Source: Sphingobacteriales bacterium | GTDB lineage: Bacteria > Bacteroidota > Bacteroidia > Chitinophagales > Chitinophagaceae | Direction: 5' to 3' | Assembly: GCA_004144175.1 (NCBI GenBank) | Contig: SEFT01000014.1 | Span: forward strand, 40,821-104,820 | Length of the DNA stretch: 64,000 nucleotides | Part shown: in pieces, positions 47,120-56,398 of the stretch | How positions within the stretch are numbered: the stretch's first letter is position 1 | Layout: every line of letters starts with the position of its first letter | Position numbers and translations under genes: made by a program | The notes under the pieces: generated by a model | Database searches by the model: none | Told to the model about the DNA's origin: nothing | What the model saw: only the letters and a program-made list of their open reading frames with translations

Positions 47120-47659
47120 ATGAAAAAAACCTTCATCCTCATTACAACTGTGCTGGCTTCGGTTTTTATGTTCAGTAATGTTTTTGCACAGGAAGATGAA
47201 CTAGTAAGGGTATACCGTTGGTACAATCCAAACGACCAGAACTACATTACTGTAGCAGAAGGTGAATTCCAGGAAGGACAAATGCTAAACTGGAAATGGA
47301 AGGACAAGACTCCGATATTTGTTGCCTACCGTAACCCCGGTGCTGGCCGTGTAGCTGTTAATAGCTGGTACAACCCTACTACTAAAGATTATGCGAGCAT
47401 CGCTGAAGATGAGTATAATGACGATCAGATGATCAAAATGGGCTATACTAACAAACGCACCCAGTTCTACGCACTTACTAAGCGCGGACCAAACACTGTA
47501 GCCGTTTACCGTTGGTATATTCCTAAAAACCACGACTGGATCAGTATCTCTGAAGAAGGTAACACTGATACCTACTACAAAAGAGGCTATCGTAATAAAA
47601 CATTTCAATACTATGGTATAGCTCGCGAGAACGATGCAGCTATCTACAACCAACTGTAG
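47120..47659 (+). CDS. Secreted protein with three DUF5648-like repeats
   Basis: The ATG at 47120 begins a signal peptide (MKKTFILITTVLASVFMFSNVFAQ). The mature 156 residues are three copies of one unit at about 30-72, 77-120 and 127-168, each starting with (V/A)(Y/N)xWY(N/I)P and ending with a GY-x-FY-like segment (RVYRWYNPNDQNYITVAE, VNSWYNPTTKDYASIAE, VYRWYIPKNHDWISISE). This is the pattern of DUF5648 repeats of secreted proteins. The repeats suggest a small propeller-like binding surface. No sorting tail is present. Confidence 0.75.
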   Translation: MKKTFILITTVLASVFMFSNVFAQEDELVRVYRWYNPNDQNYITVAEGEFQEGQMLNWKWKDKTPIFVAYRNPGAGRVAVNSWYNPTTKDYASIAEDEYNDDQMIKMGYTNKRTQFYALTKRGPNTVAVYRWYIPKNHDWISISEEGNTDTYYKRGYRNKTFQYYGIARENDAAIYNQL

Positions 47660-47681
47660 TATTCATACACATGCATTATTT

Positions 47682-47710
47682 AATAAAGGCCGCTCTTAGC
47701 GGCCTTTATT
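47682..47710. terminator. Bidirectional terminator
   Basis: A 13-base stem (AATAAAGGCCGCT) with a three-base loop lies between the repeat protein and the converging methyltransferase gene. Confidence 0.8.
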
Positions 47711-47734
47711 CATTTTGTATTTTCTGTTTCCAGG

Positions 47735-48907
47735 TTACAGCACCTGTACAATCAGGAATTTCAGGTATTGCGTATTGGGCACATGCCATAGTATTGGGTG
47801 GTCGGATGCCTGTGTTTGCCAGGTCACCTGCCTTATCTTTCTGCGTGCGTCTTTCGCAGCCATATCTATGGTTTTCAGGAACATATCTGGTGGTACCAAG
47901 TTAGTGCATGATGCAGTAACAAGAAAGCCTCCCGGCTTGGTCAGCTTCATTCCCCTTAGGTTGATCTCTTTATATCCTGTAATAGCCTTTTGTATATTTT
48001 CCCTGCTCTTTGTAAATGCAGGAGGATCCAGCATTACAACATCATAACGCCTTCCTTCTTTTACCCATTGCTTCAATACATCAAAGGCATTTACTGCGTC
48101 GAACTTACATTTATCCTGGAAGCCGTTCAATTCAGCATTCTTCCTTGCTGTTTTTACGGCGTTTTCAGAAATGTCAAGTCCCAGTACGCTTTTCGCACCA
48201 TAATGTGCTGCATGCATACTGAAAGTACCTGTATAGCAGAACGCTTCCAATACGTCGGCATCTTTTACAATATGCTGTATGGCCCTGCGGTTGTCCTGTT
48301 GATCGAGGAAGTAGCCTGTTTTCTGGCCATTCTCTATGTCAACGTGGAACTTCAATCCGTTCTCATTCAGGATGATGTTGGTGTCGAATGGAGCTGACAA
48401 GAAGCCTTTCTGTTGTGGCAAACCCTCCAACTCGCGCACCGGCACGTCATTGCGCTCGTAGATACCTCTAGGCTTAAATATTTTTTGCAAAGCTGCTACA
48501 ATTGCATCTTTCCACTTATCGATACCCAACGCCAGCGTTTGTATCACAAAGTAGTCATTGAACTTATCGATGATCAGGGCGGGCAGTTCATCAGCCTCAC
48601 CAAATATCAGGCGGCAGTTTTCTACATAGCCTATTTGCTGGCGGTATTCCCATGCTGCCTTCAGGCGGTTGTAGAAGAATTGCTCATCTACCGTTTCATT
48701 TTTATCGCGCGTTACCAGCCTTATACGTATCTGCGAAGCGGGATTTACATAGCCCTTGCCCACAAATGATCCATTAGAAGTGTATACTTCAACTATATCG
48801 CCCGGTTCGCTATCGCCCTCACTATCGCCTATCTCATTACCAAATATCCATGGGTGCCCGTTTATTACCCTGTCGCTTACCTTTTTTCTTAGATAAAACT
48901 TAGCCAT
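47735..48907 (-). CDS. Class I SAM-dependent rRNA methyltransferase (RlmI family)
   Basis: The 390-residue protein has an N-terminal PUA domain (VSDRVINGHPWIFGNEI, GDIVEVYTSNGSFVGKGYVNP), a middle domain with the RlmI block (GIYERNDVPVREL, GLPQQKGFL) and a Rossmann methyltransferase core (VLEAFCYTGTFSMHAAHYGAKSVLGLDISENA, DVVMLDPPAFTKS). RlmI methylates a cytosine of 23S rRNA at C5. A -7 box just upstream predicts a near-leaderless mRNA. Confidence 0.92.
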   Translation of the reverse strand: MAKFYLRKKVSDRVINGHPWIFGNEIGDSEGDSEPGDIVEVYTSNGSFVGKGYVNPASQIRIRLVTRDKNETVDEQFFYNRLKAAWEYRQQIGYVENCRLIFGEADELPALIIDKFNDYFVIQTLALGIDKWKDAIVAALQKIFKPRGIYERNDVPVRELEGLPQQKGFLSAPFDTNIILNENGLKFHVDIENGQKTGYFLDQQDNRRAIQHIVKDADVLEAFCYTGTFSMHAAHYGAKSVLGLDISENAVKTARKNAELNGFQDKCKFDAVNAFDVLKQWVKEGRRYDVVMLDPPAFTKSRENIQKAITGYKEINLRGMKLTKPGGFLVTASCTNLVPPDMFLKTIDMAAKDARRKIRQVTWQTQASDHPILWHVPNTQYLKFLIVQVL

Positions 48908-48911
48908 CCTG

Positions 48912-48919
48912 CAAAAGTA
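48912..48919 (-). promoter_or_regulatory. -7 box next to the methyltransferase start
   Basis: TACTTTTG on the minus strand ends four bases before the ATG, so transcription would begin at about the start codon. Confidence 0.45.
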
Positions 48920-49183
48920 CAGAAACGAATGACAAATGGATTGTCGGTGGCAGCTTCTTTAAGATAACATGCAAGTAAACAGTTAGTTACGGCATATTGG
49001 CAGGCGGGTTAGCGTTGTTTGGGCACACAGATATGCTTCGTGTCAGATATTGGGCCAGAACCGGCACCCAGTTCCATTAAAAACTAATAATTTATAATCC
49101 ACTGAACCGCCTTGTATCGTTAACTTTGCACAAGTTTTAAGGCTCGTGAACGCATGTGTTTTCGGGCCGTTGCGGAATGACAT

Positions 49184-50845
49184 ATGTTACAAAAGCTGAT
49201 CATTAGGAACTACGCCATTATCGACCACCTGACCATAGAGCCGGATGGTAAACTTAATACGGTTACCGGTGAAACCGGTGCGGGTAAGAGCATCATCCTC
49301 GGAGCACTATCTCTTATTCTGGGCGAGCGGGCAGATACTTCTGTGCTGATAAACAAAGAGGAAAAGAGCGTAATAGAGGCGCATTTTAATGTTGCCGATA
49401 ATAAAGCATTCAGAGCTTTGCTGCGCGAAGAAGAGCTGGACGATGATGCACAATGTATCATTCGCCGCGAGATAGCTGCCAGTGGTAAGTCGAGAGCTTT
49501 TATCAATGATACACCAGTTACGCTAAGCGTACTTAATAAGCTTACATCGCTACTAGTAGATCTGCACCAGCAGTTCGATCACCTGGCGCTGGAAGACGAT
49601 AACTTTCAGCTGAATGTATTGGACGCCATAGCACAAAGTGCAGGCACGGTAAGCCTGTACCGCCAGATTTTCCGCCAATACCGCAAAGCAGGACAGGAGC
49701 TGGCCGAGCGCCGCAACCAACAGGCGCAATGGCAGAAGGAGTCAGACTACAAGCAGTTCTTGCTCGACGAGTTATTGCAGGCTGCCTTTAAGCCAGGGGA
49801 GGTGGAGCATGCAGAGCAGCAGCTGAAGCAACTGACACACGCCGAGCGTATACTAGGCATTCTGCAAACCTCGCGCTTTGCACTGGAGGAAGGCGAGCGA
49901 CCAATGGTAAATGAGTTGAAGCGTATATGCCAGCAATTGCAAAGCATAGCAGAGTTGATGCCTGACGCAGCAACCCTGATTGGTCGTTTTAACTCCGTAC
50001 ATGCTGAGTTAAAAGACCTGACATCGGAACTTGAAGATGCAGAAGGAAAGGTAAGCCTTGACCAGGGGCTAATGCAACAATTGCAGGAGCGCATGGATAT
50101 GGGATACAAATTGTTTAAAAAGCATGGTGTACAAAACACTGCCGAGCTGTTGGAGATACAATACAGGCTTGAAGATGAGCTAAAGGCGACACTAGATTTA
50201 AACGATATCATTGAAAAGCTGGCTAAAGAGCAAGAAGTACAACAAAAACAGCTGTTTGCAGAAGCCGAAAAGCTATCGTCGCAGCGTAAAGCTGTTGCAC
50301 CGCAAATAGAATCGAAAGTAAATGAGTTGCTTGCATTAGTAGGCATGCCTAATGCCCGCTTCCGGATAAGCCTTGAAACGCTACAGGTGCCTGCTTTGTC
50401 GGGCATGGATGATGTCCAGTTCTTACTGGATGCTAATAAAAGTGGTCAGTTCTTACCGATACATAAAGCTGCATCGGGTGGTGAGATGAGCCGCATTATG
50501 CTGAGTATAAAGTCGCTTACTGCAAAAGCCATGCATTTGCCGACCCTTATTTTTGATGAGGTGGATACGGGGATATCGGGTGAGGCAGCACGCCAGGTGG
50601 GGGTATTGCTCCGGAGCCTTGCAGAATACCATCAGGTTATTTGCATCACGCACCAGCCTCAGGTTGCAGCACGTGGTTCGCGCCATTTTTATGTGTATAA
50701 AGATGCCGGTGCAAAAGACCGCATCACAACCAAGGTTCGCGTATTGCAACAAGACGAAAGGGTACTGGCTATTGCCCGCATGATAGGCGGCGAGCAACCT
50801 AGCGAAGCTGCTATGCAGAACGCCCGTGAGCTGGTTGAAATTTAG
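49184..50845 (+). CDS. recN: DNA repair protein RecN
   Basis: The 553-residue SMC-like ATPase has Walker A GETGAGKS (29-36), a central coiled coil (about 150-360, rich in QLK/ELE heptads), the signature SGGEMSRIML and Walker B LIFDEVDTGISG, then CITHQPQVAARGSRHFYV. It holds broken DNA ends during recombination repair. In many Bacteroidota recN lies next to porD; here the two are about 15 kb apart. A -7 box TAACTTTG at 49121-49128 is the likely promoter. Confidence 0.95.
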   Translation: MLQKLIIRNYAIIDHLTIEPDGKLNTVTGETGAGKSIILGALSLILGERADTSVLINKEEKSVIEAHFNVADNKAFRALLREEELDDDAQCIIRREIAASGKSRAFINDTPVTLSVLNKLTSLLVDLHQQFDHLALEDDNFQLNVLDAIAQSAGTVSLYRQIFRQYRKAGQELAERRNQQAQWQKESDYKQFLLDELLQAAFKPGEVEHAEQQLKQLTHAERILGILQTSRFALEEGERPMVNELKRICQQLQSIAELMPDAATLIGRFNSVHAELKDLTSELEDAEGKVSLDQGLMQQLQERMDMGYKLFKKHGVQNTAELLEIQYRLEDELKATLDLNDIIEKLAKEQEVQQKQLFAEAEKLSSQRKAVAPQIESKVNELLALVGMPNARFRISLETLQVPALSGMDDVQFLLDANKSGQFLPIHKAASGGEMSRIMLSIKSLTAKAMHLPTLIFDEVDTGISGEAARQVGVLLRSLAEYHQVICITHQPQVAARGSRHFYVYKDAGAKDRITTKVRVLQQDERVLAIARMIGGEQPSEAAMQNARELVEI

Positions 50846-50863
50846 ATTCGCACTGACGACTCT

Positions 50864-50906
50864 ATAAATTAATATGGCGGGCACATGGCCCGCCATATTA
50901 ATTTAT
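50864..50906. terminator. Strong bidirectional terminator
   Basis: A perfect 19-base stem (ATAAATTAATATGGCGGGC and its complement) with a five-base loop separates recN and the second T9SS propeller gene. Confidence 0.9.
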
Positions 50907-50918
50907 ATCTTTTGAAAG

Positions 50919-53528
50919 CTATTGATAGACCACTATCTTCTCTTTAGCAAAAATCAGACTGTCCTTTCCTACATGAATGATGTATGAGCCTTGAGGTAAG
51001 TTAGCTTCGATAGAAGCCTTTCCTTCAGCACTTACCTGAATATCGTTCTGCCATACCACATTGCCACTGATACCCATTATGCGAATTGCAACCTTCTGGT
51101 TGATTAGCGCTTTATTATCTGTGTTTATTTCAAAGTTTCCGCGGTTCGGATTGGGGTAAACCATGACAACACTTTTGGCTAACGGAATTGCATTTACTGC
51201 CGTAGGGTTAATGCTGATATTATTCTTTGGTGATTTCCACATGCCGCGTCCGTAGGTAGCAGCCCACAGCTCGCCGGTTGTGTAATTGATGCCAAGATCT
51301 ATTACTTCGGCATTAGGGAGGGCATTATTATATTCTTCCCACGCAGTCATCAGCGGTGTTTTGTAATATACCCCAAAGTCGGTGCCGATATACAGTGTTC
51401 TGTCGGATGAATCAACTACGATGCAGTTGACCGGAATGTTTGGCAAGTTGTCGTTGTGAAGTGCCCATTTGCCGGCGTTGTATTCTGCAACTTTTCGTAT
51501 TGTGCTTCCCGTGCTGTAACCGCTGAACGTTACCCAAAAGCGCGCAGTATCATGTGGGTCGGAATGTATGTCCGATATTGCCGCACTGTATGGCATGTTA
51601 AGGAGCTGCCATTTGGTGCCGAAATTGCGTGTATAATATATGGCGTTGGCCACAATAGCATATACGAAGTTTGGGTTGGCAGGGCTGATAGCTAGTCGTT
51701 TGATGTTGTTACCTGAAGAAAGTACATCGGATATTGCAGTCCAGGTAGCGCCTCTGTTATTCGACATGAAAACCTTATTATACCCTGCCAAGATGATGTT
51801 GGCGCTGTCGGGGTGTATAATAATTGGCGTTATCCATTCGCCACGTGGCCTGTCGGGTATGTTGTTGTGAATATCCGTAAAGGCTGCGCCGCCATTAGTT
51901 GTTCTGCGAAGCTCTCCGTATTGTTGAGAGGTATAGAATATATTGGCGTCTGTATAGTCTATCTGGCAATCCATGCCGTCGCCGCCGGTTAGCTCTGTAT
52001 ATACACCGTTCGATAATTTTTTTGTTCCATTATCCTGCGAACCGCCAATTACAAACGCAGCATTATTGCTTACTGCATTGCGGTAGAACTGGGTGATGCC
52101 CATGCCGAATGTAATATCCGTCCAGAGACCGCTCGCGGGATTATTTGAGTAATAGATACCTCCGTCATTGCCTTCGTATATCCTGTTTGCAATAAGTGGG
52201 TGATAGCCATGAAAATGTTTATCGGCATGTACCACCTTGACACCTGGCAGTTGTGTGGTCCACTGTGTAGCAATAGTCCAGTTATAACCACCATCAACAG
52301 AGTACCATGTATTGACTCCGCCAACCACTACCTCATTTGCATTTTGTGGGTTTATGGCCATACTCAGGTCATACCATCCCTGTCCGCCACATACTCTTCC
52401 GTTAGCTGCATTTGCCAGAATATTCCGTGTGCAGGCATCATCTTCAAATATTTTGCTAAAGCTCATTCCTGCATCTACCGAATGATATATACCTTCCAAT
52501 CCATTATCCAGGTTTGCAACCACAGCTTTTACAACAGACCCGTTAGCAGGTGTTACTGCCAATACTATACGACGCGAGTCTTGTATTGATAATGCAACCG
52601 TCCACGTAGTGCCACCGTCATTGCTACGCATTACCTGATTATTGTTGTTCATGTTACCGAAGGTTGTCGCATATAATATTGCAGTATCGGTAGGGTGGCT
52701 CAGTACCTGTTTGAAATGGCCGGTAGTTACACGGTTCCAGGTAGCCCCGGCGTTGTATGATTTATACATGCCAACGTTTGTAGCAAGTGTCAATGAGTTG
52801 GGGTTGGCACGATTGATCACCATGTCATTGGTCAGCCTCATTTGAGATGTATTCCATGCAAATCCCGTGGTATCCCATGTTATACCTCCGTCTGTCGATT
52901 TCAGTACGCCAACACTATGCGTGTCCTGTGCATCTTTATCGCCTGTACATATGTAAATCGTATTTGGGTCTTGCGGGTTGATCTCGATATCGGACACTCC
53001 CAAAACGGGAAAATTGTCATTTACTGCAGTCCAGGTAGTGCCTGCATTTTGCGTTTTCCAAACACCGCCCCCTGCACTGCCTACCCAAATGATGTTCGTA
53101 TCGGTAGGGTGGAATGCAATCGAATTTATCCTGCCAATGCCGTTGTAACCACTTCTGGAGCTGTCGGGTCCCTGGAACACCCAGTTAGATGGATTGCCGG
53201 TAGTTTTTGAAGCGTTTCCTTTTGCTTTCCTGCTGCGCTCAAGCTTTTTCAACTCCTGCATTGCTTTTATCGGCGATACCAGATAGCCCTGATCGTCGGT
53301 ATGCCGTTCCCAATACCATTTCCATCTTTCGAAGTGATAGTTATGATCTTCCTCAGGACGGTCAACATCTTGTTTTTCAGTCTTATCGCCATCTTTGACG
53401 TTTGCTTTATAGCTGCTTACGATGTCTGCCAGCTTAACAGGATTGTCCCCGATATTCTTTTGCCAAGGTTGAGCACAGAGTGAAAATGTAGATAGCACGC
53501 CTAATAGCGCTAAAGTGATTTTTTTCAT
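50919..53528 (-). CDS. T9SS type A secreted beta-propeller protein, paralogue 2
   Basis: The 869-residue protein has a signal peptide (ending SLCAQ), the same array of propeller repeats as the 39998 gene (GSAGGGVWKTQNAGTTW, VLKSTDGGITWDTTGF, MYKSYNAGATWNRV) and the same shape of sorting tail (VYPNPNRGNFEINTDNKA, LPQGSYIIHVGKD). Its start codon shares bases with the stop of a lipoprotein gene, so the two are coupled. A recent duplication is plausible, though the copies differ at many positions. Confidence 0.88.
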   Translation of the reverse strand: MKKITLALLGVLSTFSLCAQPWQKNIGDNPVKLADIVSSYKANVKDGDKTEKQDVDRPEEDHNYHFERWKWYWERHTDDQGYLVSPIKAMQELKKLERSRKAKGNASKTTGNPSNWVFQGPDSSRSGYNGIGRINSIAFHPTDTNIIWVGSAGGGVWKTQNAGTTWTAVNDNFPVLGVSDIEINPQDPNTIYICTGDKDAQDTHSVGVLKSTDGGITWDTTGFAWNTSQMRLTNDMVINRANPNSLTLATNVGMYKSYNAGATWNRVTTGHFKQVLSHPTDTAILYATTFGNMNNNNQVMRSNDGGTTWTVALSIQDSRRIVLAVTPANGSVVKAVVANLDNGLEGIYHSVDAGMSFSKIFEDDACTRNILANAANGRVCGGQGWYDLSMAINPQNANEVVVGGVNTWYSVDGGYNWTIATQWTTQLPGVKVVHADKHFHGYHPLIANRIYEGNDGGIYYSNNPASGLWTDITFGMGITQFYRNAVSNNAAFVIGGSQDNGTKKLSNGVYTELTGGDGMDCQIDYTDANIFYTSQQYGELRRTTNGGAAFTDIHNNIPDRPRGEWITPIIIHPDSANIILAGYNKVFMSNNRGATWTAISDVLSSGNNIKRLAISPANPNFVYAIVANAIYYTRNFGTKWQLLNMPYSAAISDIHSDPHDTARFWVTFSGYSTGSTIRKVAEYNAGKWALHNDNLPNIPVNCIVVDSSDRTLYIGTDFGVYYKTPLMTAWEEYNNALPNAEVIDLGINYTTGELWAATYGRGMWKSPKNNISINPTAVNAIPLAKSVVMVYPNPNRGNFEINTDNKALINQKVAIRIMGISGNVVWQNDIQVSAEGKASIEANLPQGSYIIHVGKDSLIFAKEKIVVYQ

Positions 53529-54043
53529 TATTGCCCTATTTCTTTAGGTAGTTCTTTAATGTTGTCGACCGGTAATGCCAGCCAGCTTGTACCGGCTGTT
53601 TTAAAGAATAGGGTGTTCCTTGTGTCTGCTGAAATACTTTCAGGCATTACGTCTTTTGCTCTTTTTGCGGGTACTATCATCAATGTATCTCCACGTTCGA
53701 AGCGTTTAAGTTTTATAGGCGCCCTATCGAAGGGGAAGCCGTTATTGGCGGCATTAGGGGTATACTTGGCTTTACTGACCATGCATGGCATCCAGCCATC
53801 CGCCCCTCTCCAGAAAAAAGATTCCGGAGGGGTTGCTTTATTCCATATAATAACGAACATGTAGTTGACCGTAGGTTCCATCCCGGGGGCACCGGGCAGG
53901 TGCTCCTGTTTTGCAGCAGCAATGAGCTTTGCATACTTTCCACCGGATTTTCTTGCAGTGCTTTTTTTGCCTTGAGCACAGGCGCTTATGCTGACTGCTA
54001 GTAGCAAGCAGCTGATGCCGGAAAATAAATTGTTATATACCAT
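53528..54043 (-). CDS. Lipoprotein coupled to the T9SS propeller gene
   Basis: The ATG at 54043 gives 171 residues with a lipobox-like signal (MVYNNLFSGISCLLLAVSISAC). The mature protein has a lysine-rich linker (KKSTARKSGGKYAKLIAAAKQE) and a domain with FFWRGADGWMPCMVSKAKY and RGDTLMIVPAKRAKD. Its last base is also the first base of the T9SS gene on this strand, a sign of translational coupling. The pairing suggests a shared role in the envelope. No family is recognised. Confidence 0.65.
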   Translation of the reverse strand: MVYNNLFSGISCLLLAVSISACAQGKKSTARKSGGKYAKLIAAAKQEHLPGAPGMEPTVNYMFVIIWNKATPPESFFWRGADGWMPCMVSKAKYTPNAANNGFPFDRAPIKLKRFERGDTLMIVPAKRAKDVMPESISADTRNTLFFKTAGTSWLALPVDNIKELPKEIGQ

Positions 54044-54065
54044 AGAGTAGGTTAAAGATAAGCTT

Positions 54066-54098
54066 AAAATAAAAAGTGCCATCTAAAAGATGGCACTT
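54066..54098 (-). terminator. Terminator of the S46 peptidase gene
   Basis: On the minus strand an 11-base stem (AAGTGCCATCT), three-base loop and T-rich TTTTTATTTT follow the S46 stop codon, ahead of the lipoprotein gene. Confidence 0.85.
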
Positions 54099-54119
54099 AA
54101 AGATATTATCTAGTAATCC

Positions 54120-56294
54120 TTACTTCTGAACTATCTTCATTTCTTTCAATAGCCATCCGGCACCGCCAAATTTCTCAATTACAAAAAGCGTGTAGCGTAC
54201 ATCAACTGAAATGTTTCGGGATAGTCTCGGGTCAAAGTAGACATCACTCATAGTCCCTTCCCATATCCGGTCAAAGTTGGTACCGATGAGTTCACCTTTT
54301 GCATTTAGCACAGGGCTGCCTGAGTTGCCACCTGATGTATGATTGTCGGCTATGAATGCCAGCGGGACTGTACCGTTCACTTTCCATTTTCCATAGTCTT
54401 TTGTGCTATGCAACTGCTTCATCTTTTCCGGTACTCTGAATTCGTCTACTTCAGGGTTATTTTTCGCAATAGCTTCATCCAGGTTGGTTTGGTAGGAATA
54501 GCCTGCCGGTCCATCGGGGTCAATGCCTTTTACCTTGCCGTATGTAAGACGCAGTGTAAGGTTTGCATCAGGATACAGCATTTCGCCACGCTGCTGCATC
54601 TGAGATTTCATATATAAGCGGTTCAGGTAGTTCATCCGGTCATAATAGGCAGTTAATACCGGCATCACATCTTTCTTTCTTTTAGCGGTTACGCCATCAT
54701 AAAGCTGCCACGCAGGGTCATTCAGTATCCGCACACTATCAGCAGATATTACGTTGGCAGCAAACTGAGTCAGTTTACTTTGTTCAGTAAGCATAGATGT
54801 GTACACATAGTTTGCCCATCTGCCATAATCTTTACCTTTTTCAGCAAACTGGCGTTTGTATACCGCTGGCACACAGGAGTTACAGTTATCGAGAAACAAT
54901 GGCATAAGCGCTACAAATACGTCTTTATCTGTCCCCGCATCGTAATTCTTATAAAAGCCTTCAGCTCCCTTTGTTATCTTTTGCACGGTGTCTTGCAGCC
55001 CTGCACCACGATATCCTACTCTCATAAGCTGTAGAACCCTGTCAAGTGTAGCTGCATGTTGTATCAATTCTACGCCGTAGACTGCTTCTTTATAATATTC
55101 ATCGGCTTTTATCAGGTCGTTAACAGCTAAAGAGCGTGCTCCCATCAGAGCCAGCAAATCATCAGCATATGGATATTTTTCATCTTTATTTGCCCATCCC
55201 TGGAATTTTGTTTCGTATTCCAACTTTTTAGCCGGTACATTATTCAAGCTAAGGCCTCTCAATTCGCCTTGCCATTTTTTCCAGCCATTAGCTACGCCCG
55301 CTCTTTTTGATGTATACTTCAGGAATACATCGCGGTCGGCTTGCATTCTCTTTGTCCATGCTTCCAGTTTTTTAGTACGTGCCGCTATGCGTATCGGGTC
55401 AATGTAAGTGTTGATATGATCTAATTGGTAGGAAGAAATATACTCCATAGTTGTACCGGGAAACCCGTATACCATTGTGAAATCACCTTCCTTGTACCCA
55501 CCTGCATTTATAGTAAAGAATTGTTGTGTCTGGTAGGGTTTATTCTCTTTTGAGAAATCTGCTGGTTTGTTGTTTTTACCGGCATATACTCGGAACATGC
55601 TAAAGTCGCCTGTGTGACGCGGCCACATCCAGTTGTCGGTATCGCCGCCAAACTGCCCTATGCCGTTAGGCGGAAATCCTACCAGACGTATGTCTCGAAA
55701 GGTTTCGGTAATAGATATCCAGTATTGGTTCCCGTTAAAATAGGGTTTAATAGATGCATCGTACCCTGTATTTACTTTATAGCCTCTTTCCAGATTTTTC
55801 ACTCGCACCGTAATGATACTATCGCGCCCAGCCTCGCTTAAGGTATCGTCCAGGCCAGACAATATATTTTCTGTGACATTCTCCATACGGCGGATAAATG
55901 TCACGGTGAGCCCTGGGCAGGGGAGTTCCTGAGCATTATTCATTGCCCAAAAGCCATTGGCAAAATAGTCGTGTTCTTTGCTGCTGAGCCCCTGCACTGT
56001 GCCATATCCGCAATGGTGGTTGGTAAGCAAAAGACCTTTGGGAGAGATGATCTCGCCAGTGCAACCCCGGCCAAACAGTACTACAGCATTATTGAGGCCG
56101 GTGCCGTTATCGTTATAGAGCCGTTCTACCGGTATTTGAAGCCCGGCAGCCTTCATGTCCGCCTCTCGTGCTTTGATGGTAGGCGGTAACCACATACCTT
56201 CCTTTGCCTGCGTTCCAAAACTTGCTGAGCCAACCAGTCCTACTAAAATTCCTGTCTTAATAAGTATTGAGCGGAATGCTGGGATACTTGTCAT
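54120..56294 (-). CDS. S46-family dipeptidyl-peptidase (DPP11-like)
   Basis: The 724-residue protein has a signal peptide and an S46 chymotrypsin-fold core with a helical cap: His93/His94 in TNHHCGYG, Asp in GGDTDNWMWPRH, and Ser658 in GGNSGSP. Eighteen residues after that Ser lies Arg676 (NFDRIWEG). This is the spacing of Ser655 and Arg673 in P. gingivalis DPP11; DPP7 has Gly at that place. The arginine predicts cleavage after Asp or Glu. It is likely periplasmic and feeds amino-acid use. Confidence 0.92.
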   Translation of the reverse strand: MTSIPAFRSILIKTGILVGLVGSASFGTQAKEGMWLPPTIKAREADMKAAGLQIPVERLYNDNGTGLNNAVVLFGRGCTGEIISPKGLLLTNHHCGYGTVQGLSSKEHDYFANGFWAMNNAQELPCPGLTVTFIRRMENVTENILSGLDDTLSEAGRDSIITVRVKNLERGYKVNTGYDASIKPYFNGNQYWISITETFRDIRLVGFPPNGIGQFGGDTDNWMWPRHTGDFSMFRVYAGKNNKPADFSKENKPYQTQQFFTINAGGYKEGDFTMVYGFPGTTMEYISSYQLDHINTYIDPIRIAARTKKLEAWTKRMQADRDVFLKYTSKRAGVANGWKKWQGELRGLSLNNVPAKKLEYETKFQGWANKDEKYPYADDLLALMGARSLAVNDLIKADEYYKEAVYGVELIQHAATLDRVLQLMRVGYRGAGLQDTVQKITKGAEGFYKNYDAGTDKDVFVALMPLFLDNCNSCVPAVYKRQFAEKGKDYGRWANYVYTSMLTEQSKLTQFAANVISADSVRILNDPAWQLYDGVTAKRKKDVMPVLTAYYDRMNYLNRLYMKSQMQQRGEMLYPDANLTLRLTYGKVKGIDPDGPAGYSYQTNLDEAIAKNNPEVDEFRVPEKMKQLHSTKDYGKWKVNGTVPLAFIADNHTSGGNSGSPVLNAKGELIGTNFDRIWEGTMSDVYFDPRLSRNISVDVRYTLFVIEKFGGAGWLLKEMKIVQK

Positions 56295-56398
56295 AGATTC
56301 TTTTTGATTTTAAAAGAAATAAATATAGTGCTTTGCTATAAAAGTTGTATTCTAATTGTTATATTAGCCCATTAGAAAGTGAAATTCTTTTGAGTATT

